This document shows positions 25,054 through 32,379 of a DNA stretch of 64,000 bases, piece after piece. The notes under the pieces were generated by a model. The model searched no databases. It was not told the DNA's origin and worked only from the letters and a program-made list of their open reading frames with translations. The stretch covers positions 1-64,000 of the forward strand of contig NZ_JAOZEV010000018.1 in the NCBI RefSeq assembly GCF_025847275.1. Direction: 5' to 3'. This stretch comes from Flavobacterium frigoritolerans (lineage in GTDB: Bacteria; Bacteroidota; Bacteroidia; Flavobacteriales; Flavobacteriaceae). The translations under genes were made by a program, and so were the position numbers. Positions within the stretch are counted from its first letter, which is position 1. Each line of letters begins with the position of its first letter.

Positions 25054-25091
25054 AAAGCCCTTAAATAGTCTGCTATTTAAGGGCTTTTTTT
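25054..25091 (+). terminator. Terminator of barrel 3
   Basis: Perfect 15-bp stem AAAGCCCTTAAATAG (25054-25068) with its complement (25073-25087), TCTG loop, then T run. The 352-bp gap 24999-25350 contains this terminator, the palindrome at 25183 and the barrel 4 promoter; nothing coding is seen in it. Confidence 0.92.
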
Positions 25092-25182
25092 ATATGAACT
25101 AATAGGGGTATTTAGTCATTGAATAATTTTATTTATAAGTTTTTTAAGGTTAATTTTTAGCGATACAAAAATAAATTTTCCC

Positions 25183-25198
25183 TCACTAAATTTAGTGA
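25183..25198. promoter_or_regulatory. Palindrome TCACTAAATTTAGTGA, second copy (probable operator)
   Basis: Identical to 24215-24230 and extended by one pair on each side (C...G). It is 152 bases upstream of the barrel 4 start. Confidence 0.6.
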
Positions 25199-25291
25199 GA
25201 AAAGCAGTAATAATGTGGTGTGAATCAGTATTGTGTATGTGAAAAACCGATTGGGTTCGTTTTTTTGTTTTTATTTTTTTAACGAGTATTT

Positions 25292-25322
25292 TTGGAATTT
25301 AGATTGGACTTATTTACGTTTG
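25292..25322 (+). promoter_or_regulatory. Promoter of barrel 4
   Basis: TTG (25292-25294), 20 bp, TACGTTTG (25315-25322); a near copy of the barrel 3 promoter region, with a few substitutions. Confidence 0.8.
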
Positions 25323-25350
25323 TCGCATAAATTTTAACATAAACAAAAAA

Positions 25351-25860
25351 ATGAAAAAAATTACTTTATCTATTATTGCGGTTTTAGCATTTGGATTTGC
25401 AAATGCACAAGATGGTCATTTCAAAGTAGGAGCACATGTTGGTTTGCCTATGGGAGATATCAAAGATGCTTATTCAGTAAATTTAGGAGTTGACGTTGCT
25501 TATTTATGGGAAGTTGCTGATAAATTCAGCGCTGGAGCTACTACAGGTTATTCTACTTATTTGGCTAAATCATACACTTTTTCAGATGGTATTAATACTG
25601 TTAAGATTAAAGGTGATGCTGCTGGTTACATTCCAGTTGCTGCTACAGCACAATATTCTATTTCAGATAACTTATTTGTAGGTGCAGATTTAGGATATGC
25701 AATTTATGCAGGTAGTGGAGATGGAGATGGTGGAGTCATCTATCAGCCAAAATTCGGATACCAAGCAGAGAAATACGAAGTTTATGCTGGGTATAAAGGA
25801 ATTTCTGTAGATGGTGGAACATTTTCTTCAATCAACGTAGGATTCAATTATAAATTCTAA
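25351..25860 (+). CDS. Outer-membrane beta-barrel protein (barrel 4)
   Basis: 169 residues with signal peptide MKKITLSIIAVLAFGFANAQ, nearly identical in DNA to those of barrels 3 and 5. The mature chain is a different barrel type: FKVGAHVGLPMGDIKDAYSV, FSAGATTGYSTYLAK, GYIPVAATAQYSISDNLFVG, a Gly-rich turn GSGDGDGG, and a C-terminal INVGFNYKF. No QPELLYSTQG motif. It looks like a chimera: a barrel-2-like mature part behind a barrel-3-like promoter and signal peptide. Outer membrane; function unknown. Confidence 0.85.
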   Translation: MKKITLSIIAVLAFGFANAQDGHFKVGAHVGLPMGDIKDAYSVNLGVDVAYLWEVADKFSAGATTGYSTYLAKSYTFSDGINTVKIKGDAAGYIPVAATAQYSISDNLFVGADLGYAIYAGSGDGDGGVIYQPKFGYQAEKYEVYAGYKGISVDGGTFSSINVGFNYKF

Positions 25861-25883
25861 TTATAGAATTTTAAAATATAATA

Positions 25884-25913
25884 AAAAACCCTCTACAACA
25901 GTAGAGGGTTTTT
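25884..25913 (+). terminator. Terminator of barrel 4
   Basis: AAAAACCCTCTAC (25884-25896), AACA loop, GTAGAGGGTTTTT (25901-25913); 13-bp perfect stem. A degenerate relative follows barrel 5 at 26634. Confidence 0.9.
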
Positions 25914-25985
25914 CATGAAATTTAATAAAATAATAGCTATTTGTAGAAAATGTATGTTTTCTGATGTTAGCTAAATAATAAAACA

Positions 25986-26609
25986 ATGAAAAAAATTACG
26001 TTATCAATTATTGCGGTTTTAGCATTTGGATTCGCAAATGCACAAGAGGTTAAATTTGGAGTTAAAGCAGGAATGAATCTTTCTACTTGGACAGGTGATA
26101 CTGAAGGGGTAGATTTAAAATCTAAAGTTGGATTTAATGGAGGTGGATTTGTAGCAATACAATTTTCTGAAAAGTTGACTTTACAGCCAGAGGTTTTATT
26201 TTCGACTCAAGGAGTAAAAGTCGATAATGTAGAAGGGGATGTAAATGGAGCGAATTATATGGGAAATGTTAGATTTAATTTATCGTATATAAATGTTCCT
26301 GTAATGGTTAAATATTATGTTGTCAAAGATTTCAATATTGAAGTAGGTCCACAAATAGGATTTTTGACATCGGCAGAAACTGTTACAAAAATTAATGGTT
26401 TTAATGGAAAGCATAAAGAAAATGTTAAGGAAATTTTCGAATCTGTTGATTTTGGACTAAATTTTGGGGCTGGTTATGATTTTACTGAGAATATTTCTGC
26501 TGGAGTTAGATATAATTTAGGTTTGTCTAATATTGCTAAAACTGAAGAAGGAGATAATACTAAACTTAAAAATAGTGTTTTCTCTTTATTAGTTGGATTT
26601 AAATTCTAA
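25986..26609 (+). CDS. PorT-like outer-membrane beta-barrel protein (barrel 5)
   Basis: 207 residues: signal peptide MKKITLSIIAVLAFGFANAQ and a PorT-like barrel with VKFGVKAGMNLSTWTGD, LTLQPEVLFSTQGVKVD, FNLSYINVPVMVKYYVV, FNIEVGPQIGFLTS, GAGYDFTENISAGVRYNLGL and C-terminal SLLVGFKF. It is a paralog of barrel 3. The 125-bp upstream gap holds neither the palindrome nor an obvious TANNTTTG promoter after the barrel 4 terminator, so expression may depend on read-through or on a divergent promoter. Confidence 0.87.
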   Translation: MKKITLSIIAVLAFGFANAQEVKFGVKAGMNLSTWTGDTEGVDLKSKVGFNGGGFVAIQFSEKLTLQPEVLFSTQGVKVDNVEGDVNGANYMGNVRFNLSYINVPVMVKYYVVKDFNIEVGPQIGFLTSAETVTKINGFNGKHKENVKEIFESVDFGLNFGAGYDFTENISAGVRYNLGLSNIAKTEEGDNTKLKNSVFSLLVGFKF

Positions 26610-26633
26610 TTCAATAATTTTAAAATATAATTT

Positions 26634-26663
26634 AAACCTTCTGCTACAGTAGAGGGTTTTTTT
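26634..26663 (+). terminator. Degenerate terminator of barrel 5
   Basis: AACCTTCTGCT and AGTAGAGGGTT pair imperfectly (with G-T pairs), followed by seven T. Sequence around it parallels the barrel 4 terminator, as expected from duplication of the gene with its 3' region. Confidence 0.55.
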
Positions 26664-26691
26664 ATGTCCGAAAATTGCTTTCCTTTGTTTT

Positions 26692-27588
26692 ATGAACTGG
26701 ACTAGGTATATAAAAGATTATCAATCCTATCTTAAGATTGAACGTGGTTTATCTAAAAACACAATCGAAAATTATGTTTTTGATATAGAGCGATTATGTC
26801 TTTTTTTAACTCAAAACCAAATAGAAATTTCTCCATTAAAAATTAATGAAGAAACGATTCAGCAGTTTATTTATTCAGTGTCTAAAGAAGTAAATGCACG
26901 TTCTCAGGCTCGCATTATTTCAGGTTTGAAAAGTTTTTTTAATTACTTGATTTTTGAAGACTATCGTAATACTAATCCGTTAGAACTTATAGATTCTCCA
27001 AAAACCGGTAGGAAGTTACCAGATACACTATCCGTTGAAGATATTGATGCGCTTATTGCGGCTATCGATTTAAGTTCTAATGAAGGAGAACGTAATCGTG
27101 CAATGCTAGAAACTTTGTATAGTTGTGGACTTCGAGTTTCGGAATTAGTGGCTTTGAAAATATCAGATTTATTTTTTGAAGAAGGATTTATAAAAATTAC
27201 TGGTAAAGGAAATAAAGAGCGTTTTGTTCCTATTGGAGAATCTACTCAAAAATATATTTTAATTTATGTCAATTCAGTTCGGCTTCATTTAAACATCAAA
27301 AAAGGACATGAAGATACTTTATTTCTTAATAGAAGAGGGAGTCAGTTGACAAGAGCAATGATCTTTACAATCATCAAAGATTTGGCTTTTAAAATAGGTT
27401 TAAATAAAAATATAAGTCCACATACTTTAAGGCACTCGTTTGCAACACATTTACTTGAAAATGGTGCAGATTTACGATCTATACAGTTGATGTTAGGACA
27501 CGAATCCATAACTACTACCGAAATATATGTTCATTTGGATAGAACATATTTAACTCAAGTAATTCATACTTTTCATCCTAGAAGATAA
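26692..27588 (+). CDS. xerD: Site-specific tyrosine recombinase XerD
   Basis: 298 residues, standard XerC/D length. The N-terminal SAM-like domain is about 5-90. The catalytic domain shows Arg148 (CGLRVSEL), Lys172 (GKGNKERFVPI), His244-x-x-Arg247 (HTLRHSFATHLLE), His270 (LGHESITTTEIY) and Tyr279. It resolves chromosome dimers at dif during division. The XerD label rather than XerC is inferred from overall look and its common neighbourhood with aroQ. Confidence 0.92.
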   Translation: MNWTRYIKDYQSYLKIERGLSKNTIENYVFDIERLCLFLTQNQIEISPLKINEETIQQFIYSVSKEVNARSQARIISGLKSFFNYLIFEDYRNTNPLELIDSPKTGRKLPDTLSVEDIDALIAAIDLSSNEGERNRAMLETLYSCGLRVSELVALKISDLFFEEGFIKITGKGNKERFVPIGESTQKYILIYVNSVRLHLNIKKGHEDTLFLNRRGSQLTRAMIFTIIKDLAFKIGLNKNISPHTLRHSFATHLLENGADLRSIQLMLGHESITTTEIYVHLDRTYLTQVIHTFHPRR

Positions 27589-27799
27589 GTTTTTTTGTTA
27601 AAATATTTAATAAGGTTTTGTTTTTGTCTTAAAAAAAAATAATATCTTGGAGGTATATTGTTTGTAACAAAGAGAATTTACTCTAATACTTATAATAAGA
27701 AATAAAAAACGAAATTTTTATGTTTTTTTAAGGCTTAAATAATAGTATCAACTTTGTTCTGTTTTATAAATAAAATAGTCAGCTTACACAAACACAATT

Positions 27800-29323
27800 A
27801 TGGTTTTTGATTTATATGAAGATGAAAATTGTCAGAAGTTGAATAACTTTTACAAAAAATTATTTGCAGAAATTCCCGATTTAATCTTTCAATTTATTGT
27901 CGATGTCGATAATACTTATTCTTTTCCTTTGGTTAGTAAAGCCATGGAAGAGATTTTTGAGTTACCAACTACAGAATTTACAAATCGAAGTAAATTTGCA
28001 ATGTATGAAAGGGTACATCCTGAAGATCGACATATGTTTATCAGTTCACTTTCTGAAGCTAGAAAAGCGCTTACAGCATGGGAAATAGAATTTCGGGTAG
28101 TATTACCAAAAAAAGGAATTCGTTGGTTAAAAGCATGTGCAAAATCAGAAGGTTCTCAAGATGGCCAAGTTAGTTTTTATGGTCGAATCTCAGATATAAC
28201 AGATGTAAAAGATCAGGAGCTAAAACTTAAACTATCCGAAGAACGTTTTCAATTTGCTTTAGATGCTTCTACTGTAGGTGTTTGGGATTGGGATATGGTT
28301 ACCAATAGGGTTTTTTATTCGTCTTTGTCTTTAAAGATTTTAGAGTTGCAATCTACTGATATTTTTGATGATCCTGAACGTTGGGATAAAATTGTGCATC
28401 CAGATGATTTACCTAAGTATTACTCTGATATTCAAGAGCATTTTGATAATAAAGTGCCCTTTTATGAAAACTACCATCGCGTATTAACTTCTAGTGGTAA
28501 GTACAAATGGATTTTAGATCGCGGTAAGGTTATCGAAAGAAATTCGGATGGAAAACCATTACGAGTCTTAGGTACGCATACTGATGTTTCTTATCAGAAA
28601 GAGAAAGAATTAGAGCTTATAAAAACGATGAAATTATTTAGTGATCAGAATAGTCGATTGCTTAATTTTTCGCATATCGTTTCACATAATTTAAATACGC
28701 AAGCAGGAAATATTAAAAGTATTCTTGATTTTATAGATGAGGATCATAGTAAAGAAACAATTGATGAAATGTTGGTTCATTTGCGTACTGTTTCTAATGA
28801 CTTAAATGATACGATTTCTAATTTAACACAGATTGTTCAGATTCAGAGTAATCTGGATATTGTCATAAAGCCACTTAAGTTAAGTTATAGTATTGATAAA
28901 ACAGTTTCTATAATCAAGGCTTTTAGTGGCAAAACTAAAACTACAATACTTAATAGTGTTCCTGATTATGTAACAATTAGTTTTAATCCAGCTTATCTTG
29001 AAAGTGTTTTGTTGAATTTTACAACTAATGCGATTAAATACGCACATCCAGATAGAGACCCTGTAATTGAATTTATTTTTGCAATTGAACCTGATGGTCG
29101 AAAGGCTTTGAAAATTAAAGATAATGGCATCGGAATCGATTTAGGGCTATATGGTGATTTGATATTTGGAATGTATAAAACGTTTCATAAACATAAAGAA
29201 GCTCGTGGAATTGGATTGTATATTACTAAAAATCAGATTGAATCTATGAAAGGTGAGGTTTATGTAGAAAGTGTTGTAGGTGAGGGGACTATTTTTAAGA
29301 TTGTTTTTAATGATGATTTATAG
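27800..29323 (+). CDS. PAS-domain sensor histidine kinase
   Basis: 507 residues without membrane spans, so a soluble kinase. Two PAS/PAC units (about 20-137, ending GRISDITDVKDQE; and 150-270, ending GTHTDVSYQKE) precede an atypical dimerisation helix with NFSHIVSHNLNTQAGNI (289-305; phosphoacceptor probably His296) and a HATPase domain (N-box FTTNAIKYAHPD, G1 DNGIGIDL, G2 ARGIGLYITK). No response regulator is adjacent, so the partner is unknown. The signal is unknown; PAS domains sense redox, light or ligands. A tandem-repeat array starts about 20 bases after the stop. Confidence 0.9.
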   Translation: MVFDLYEDENCQKLNNFYKKLFAEIPDLIFQFIVDVDNTYSFPLVSKAMEEIFELPTTEFTNRSKFAMYERVHPEDRHMFISSLSEARKALTAWEIEFRVVLPKKGIRWLKACAKSEGSQDGQVSFYGRISDITDVKDQELKLKLSEERFQFALDASTVGVWDWDMVTNRVFYSSLSLKILELQSTDIFDDPERWDKIVHPDDLPKYYSDIQEHFDNKVPFYENYHRVLTSSGKYKWILDRGKVIERNSDGKPLRVLGTHTDVSYQKEKELELIKTMKLFSDQNSRLLNFSHIVSHNLNTQAGNIKSILDFIDEDHSKETIDEMLVHLRTVSNDLNDTISNLTQIVQIQSNLDIVIKPLKLSYSIDKTVSIIKAFSGKTKTTILNSVPDYVTISFNPAYLESVLLNFTTNAIKYAHPDRDPVIEFIFAIEPDGRKALKIKDNGIGIDLGLYGDLIFGMYKTFHKHKEARGIGLYITKNQIESMKGEVYVESVVGEGTIFKIVFNDDL

Positions 29324-29344
29324 CTGAAAAGGCTCTAAGGTTTA

Positions 29345-29552
29345 GAGTTACAAAGGTTCAGAGTTACAAAGGTTCAGAGTTGCAAAGGTTCAGAGTTGCA
29401 AAGGTTCGGAGTTACAAAGGTTCAGAGTTGCAAAGGTTTAGAGTTGCAACGGTTCAGAGTTGCAAAGGTTCAGAGTTGCAAAGGTTCAGAGTTATAAAGG
29501 TTCAGAGTTATAAAGGTTCAGAGTTACAAAGGTTCAGAGTTGCAAAGGTTCT
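29345..29552 (+). repeat. Tandem array: 13 copies of a 16-bp unit (GAGTTRCAAAGGTTCA)
   Basis: Thirteen uninterrupted 16-bp units from 29345 to 29552 with single-base variants (R = A or G at position 6; units 10 and 11 have T at position 7), flanked by partial units. Since 16 is not a multiple of three, the open frame through it (29380-29562) reads as a 16-residue periodic peptide and is not a gene. With the downstream stretch to 29786 it fills the 515-bp gap between the histidine kinase and rny. Confidence 0.95.
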
Positions 29553-29612
29553 GAGTGGTTAGATTTAAAAGAGAAAAGTTTAGAAGCTCATATATTGATA
29601 ATACCCATAAAC

Positions 29613-29642
29613 TTGTCTTTCTGAGCGGAGTCGAAGAATCTC
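29613..29642. repeat. Possible dispersed intergenic repeat (CTGAGCGGAGTCGAAG core)
   Basis: A GC-richer stretch, TCTTTCTGAGCGGAGTCGAA, stands out in the otherwise AT-rich gap. Sequences of this kind recur between genes in many Flavobacteriia by my recollection; only one copy is in this window, so repetition cannot be shown here. Confidence 0.35.
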
Positions 29643-29786
29643 CATGATTTTGGGAATATGGTTGAGTTGGTGGCTTTGCGAACTTGAGTAAAATTTAGCT
29701 TTCTTAGCGGTTAAGTTTAAGATAACCTAGTGTGAATGGATCTTAATTTTTCTTAATCTGTTAAAGATGAAAAAAGTATTAAAAAT

Positions 29787-29814
29787 AAAAAACTCCTCAA
29801 TTGAGGAGTTTTTT
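29787..29814. terminator. Terminator of rny (symmetrical)
   Basis: A perfect inverted repeat AAAAAACTCCTCAA/TTGAGGAGTTTTTT with A and T tracts on both sides, 24 bases beyond the rny stop. Confidence 0.9.
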
Positions 29815-29838
29815 TATGATATAAAATAGAGAAGCTGT

Positions 29839-31404
29839 TTATTTTGCAATATTTACGGCTCTAGTTTCTCGTATTACAGTTACTTTAACTTGACCTGGAT
29901 AAGTCATTTCAGTTTGTATTTTTTGTGAGATATCAAATGATAAACTTGCAGCATTATCATCAGATACTTTTTCGCTTTCTACAATAACACGAAGTTCTCT
30001 ACCAGCTTGAATTGCATAGGCATTTTTAACTCCATTAAATCCGTAAGCTACTTCTTCAAGATCTTTTAAACGTTGAATATAAGAATCTAATACTTGTCTT
30101 CTTGCGCCAGGTCTTGCGCCAGAAATAGCATCACAAACTTGTACGATTGGTGATAATAGAGATTTCATTTCGATTTCGTCGTGATGCGCACCAATTGCGT
30201 TGCAAACTTCTTCTTTTTCACCATATTTCTCAGCCCATTGCATTCCTAATAATGCGTGAGGTAAATCACTTTCGGTATCTGGAACTTTACCAATATCATG
30301 TAATAAACCTGCTCTTTTAGCTAGTTTTACGTTCAATCCTAATTCGGCAGCCATAATACCACACAATTTAGATACTTCTCTAGAGTGTTGTAATAAGTTT
30401 TGACCGTAAGAAGAACGGTATTTCATACGTCCGACAACTTTTATTAATTCAGGGTGTAAACCGTGTATTCCTAAGTCTATAACTGTACGTTTTCCTACTT
30501 CGATGATTTCATCATCAATTTGTTTGGCAGTTTTAGCGACAACTTCTTCAATACGTGCTGGGTGAATACGCCCATCAGTAACTAATTTATGTAATGCCAA
30601 ACGTGCAATTTCTCTACGTACAGGATCGAAACAAGAAAGGATAATTGCTTCAGGAGTATCATCTACGATAATTTCAACACCAGTAGCAGCTTCTAGAGCA
30701 CGGATATTTCTACCTTCACGTCCAATAATTCTTCCTTTTACATCATCCGATTCAATGTTGAATACAGATACACAGTTTTCTACTGCTTCTTCAGTTCCAA
30801 CTCTTTGAATTGTATTAATGATGATTTTTTTAGCTTCTTGTTGTGCTGTAAGTTTTGCCTCTTCGATAGTATCTTGAATATAAGACATCGAACTGCTTTT
30901 TGCTTCAGCTTTTAAGCCTTCCATTAATTGGTTTTTAGCTTCTTCAGCAGAAAGTCCTGAAATTACTTCTAATTGCTGTAATTGACTTTTGTGTAATTTG
31001 TCAACTTCAGCTTGTTTTTTATCTAAAACTTCAATTTTAGTGTTGTACTCTTGCGTTTTAGCTTCGTAATCATCATTGGTCTTTTTAGCTTTTGATAGTT
31101 CATTAGAAATTTGAGATTCTTTGTCTCTAACTCTTTTTTCTACTTCAGCTACTTTTTTATCTCTTGCAAGAATTACTTGTTCGTGTTCTGATTTTAATTC
31201 AATAAACTTTTCTTTTGCTTGAAGAATTTTATCTTTCTTAATGTTTTCGGCTTCCAGATTAGCATCTTTTAAAATGGATGCTGCTTCTTTTTTTGAATTT
31301 TTGATTAAATTGGAAATATTGCTTTTTTCGATGATTTTGGCTATCCCAAAACCTGCTGCAATACCTATAATTCCTGAAATAATGATCGTTATTATGCTGT
31401 CCAT
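29839..31404 (-). CDS. rny: Ribonuclease Y
   Basis: 521 residues, full length. An N-terminal membrane anchor (about 3-22), a long charged coiled coil (about 35-205), a KH RNA-binding domain with GRIIGREGRN (224-233), and an HD phosphohydrolase domain with His340 (QHSREVS) and HD at 369-370 (LLHDIGKVPD). It is the membrane-bound endoribonuclease that starts mRNA decay. Upstream lie a 6S-like RNA and zapA on the same strand, a conserved Bacteroidota arrangement by my recollection. Confidence 0.96.
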   Translation of the reverse strand: MDSIITIIISGIIGIAAGFGIAKIIEKSNISNLIKNSKKEAASILKDANLEAENIKKDKILQAKEKFIELKSEHEQVILARDKKVAEVEKRVRDKESQISNELSKAKKTNDDYEAKTQEYNTKIEVLDKKQAEVDKLHKSQLQQLEVISGLSAEEAKNQLMEGLKAEAKSSSMSYIQDTIEEAKLTAQQEAKKIIINTIQRVGTEEAVENCVSVFNIESDDVKGRIIGREGRNIRALEAATGVEIIVDDTPEAIILSCFDPVRREIARLALHKLVTDGRIHPARIEEVVAKTAKQIDDEIIEVGKRTVIDLGIHGLHPELIKVVGRMKYRSSYGQNLLQHSREVSKLCGIMAAELGLNVKLAKRAGLLHDIGKVPDTESDLPHALLGMQWAEKYGEKEEVCNAIGAHHDEIEMKSLLSPIVQVCDAISGARPGARRQVLDSYIQRLKDLEEVAYGFNGVKNAYAIQAGRELRVIVESEKVSDDNAASLSFDISQKIQTEMTYPGQVKVTVIRETRAVNIAK

Positions 31405-31424
31405 GTTTGTTAAAATTTATATAT

Positions 31425-31586
31425 AAAAAAGCCTACATTAGGTTGCTTGTATAAACTCGAAAAGACAAGTTTTGAGCTAACTCACTGTTCAAGTTTCCTC
31501 GCCGGAGCGTGGCATGCTTTAGTAGTGATGATTTGCTCATTCTAATTTGTTAGTGTTGAGTTTACCAAATATGAACTAATGTAGGC
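31425..31586 (-). ncRNA. ssrS: 6S-like regulatory RNA (6S-Flavo type)
   Basis: The 206-bp gap between zapA and rny carries a structured RNA on the minus strand. A perfect 11-bp closing stem (31586-31576 GCCTACATTAG with 31441-31431 CTAATGTAGGC) is followed by six T. Inside, AAACTC pairs with GAGTTT, GAGC with GCTC and TCACT with AGTGA, with large internal loops, and a GC-rich apical part (GCCACGCTCCGGCGAGG). A long interrupted hairpin beside zapA is the expected form of 6S RNA, which binds RNA polymerase holoenzyme in stationary phase. The assignment to 6S-Flavo is from structure and context. Confidence 0.75.
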
Positions 31587-31612
31587 AGTATCTTAGTTTC
31601 TGTAAAGAACGT

Positions 31613-31906
31613 TTAATTTTCGAGATATTGATCTAAAAGGGTATTTAATCTTTTAATTCGTTCGATAGTTTCATCACTATCAATAGCTTTGTCAATTTGT
31701 TTTTGCTCTACTTGAGAGGCAAATTGTAAAGCACACATGGCTAAAACGTCCTGTTTATCACGAACAGCATAGTTTTCTTCAAATTGCTTTATCATCACAT
31801 CAATTTTTTTAGAAGCGCTCCTAAGGCCTTCTTCCTGTGAGAGATCTACCGTTAACGGGTAAACTCTGTCTGCGATTGATATTTTAATTTTAAGCTTTTC
31901 GTCCAT
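31613..31906 (-). CDS. zapA: Cell division protein ZapA
   Basis: 97 residues: an N-terminal strand-helix domain (KIKISIADRVYPLTVDLSQE, then LRSASKKIDVMIKQFEENY) and a C-terminal coiled coil (KQIDKAIDSDETIERIKRLN). Full-length ZapA cross-links FtsZ filaments at the Z ring. The upstream small coiled-coil gene ends 7 bases before it, so they form an operon that may run into the 6S-like RNA. Confidence 0.9.
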   Translation of the reverse strand: MDEKLKIKISIADRVYPLTVDLSQEEGLRSASKKIDVMIKQFEENYAVRDKQDVLAMCALQFASQVEQKQIDKAIDSDETIERIKRLNTLLDQYLEN

Positions 31907-31913
31907 GGTGTTA

Positions 31914-32204
31914 CTAGTCTGATAGTTGTGCTATACAGTGATCAATTTCACGAATTAATGAATTTATTTTAAGCTTTGTATCTCTTTTATTATCGTTACT
32001 GCCAAGTAAAGAATTGGCGATTTTGAGTGTTTCGTACTGCTTTTTTAGGGCCTCAATCTCTCCGGACTGTCTTTGTATAGTCTGATTAGCCTCTATTAAT
32101 TCTGACTTTAGTTCTTGATTATTCTTTGCTAAAGATTTTAGCTTCGCAAAAAGTTTTTCAACTTTATATTCAAGAGTATCAATTATTTCGGCAATTACAC
32201 TCAT
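31914..32204 (-). CDS. Small coiled-coil protein, likely ZapB-like partner of ZapA
   Basis: 96 residues, nearly all heptad coiled coil (about 8-70: IIDTLEYKVEKLFAKLKSLA, then QTIQRQSGEIEALKKQYETL), followed by a short basic tail and a C-terminal helix. No signal peptide. The gene precedes zapA in an operon under a consensus promoter. A divisome role similar to ZapB is inferred from length, coiled coil and neighbourhood; sequence alone cannot show it. Confidence 0.75.
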   Translation of the reverse strand: MSVIAEIIDTLEYKVEKLFAKLKSLAKNNQELKSELIEANQTIQRQSGEIEALKKQYETLKIANSLLGSNDNKRDTKLKINSLIREIDHCIAQLSD

Positions 32205-32232
32205 TACAAATCCTATTCATTACTTAATCATA

Positions 32233-32262
32233 CAAAGTTAGTATTCCTTTTTATTAATGCAA
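32233..32262 (-). promoter_or_regulatory. Promoter of the coiled-coil/zapA operon
   Basis: On the minus strand TTG (32262-32260), 19 bp, TAACTTTG (32240-32233); a consensus match about 29 bases upstream of the ATG. Confidence 0.8.
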
Positions 32263-32379
32263 TATTTTATCGATTTTTTTGCATTAAAAATAGCAAATTA
32301 ATGGAATTCAAGGTATTGTATTTGGTAGTTTTCCTAATTATTTTGCTAACTTTTTTTTATCTTAGCAAAAATGTAAATC

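Noticed and set aside
29345..29552. CRISPR array
   Set aside because: Units are contiguous 16-bp copies with no spacers and no cas genes nearby.
29380..29562. 60-residue ORF with periodic RFRVAKVQSYKGSELQ-like sequence
   Set aside because: It is only the translation of the 16-bp tandem array; the 16-residue period follows from 3 x 16 bases, and there is no start context.
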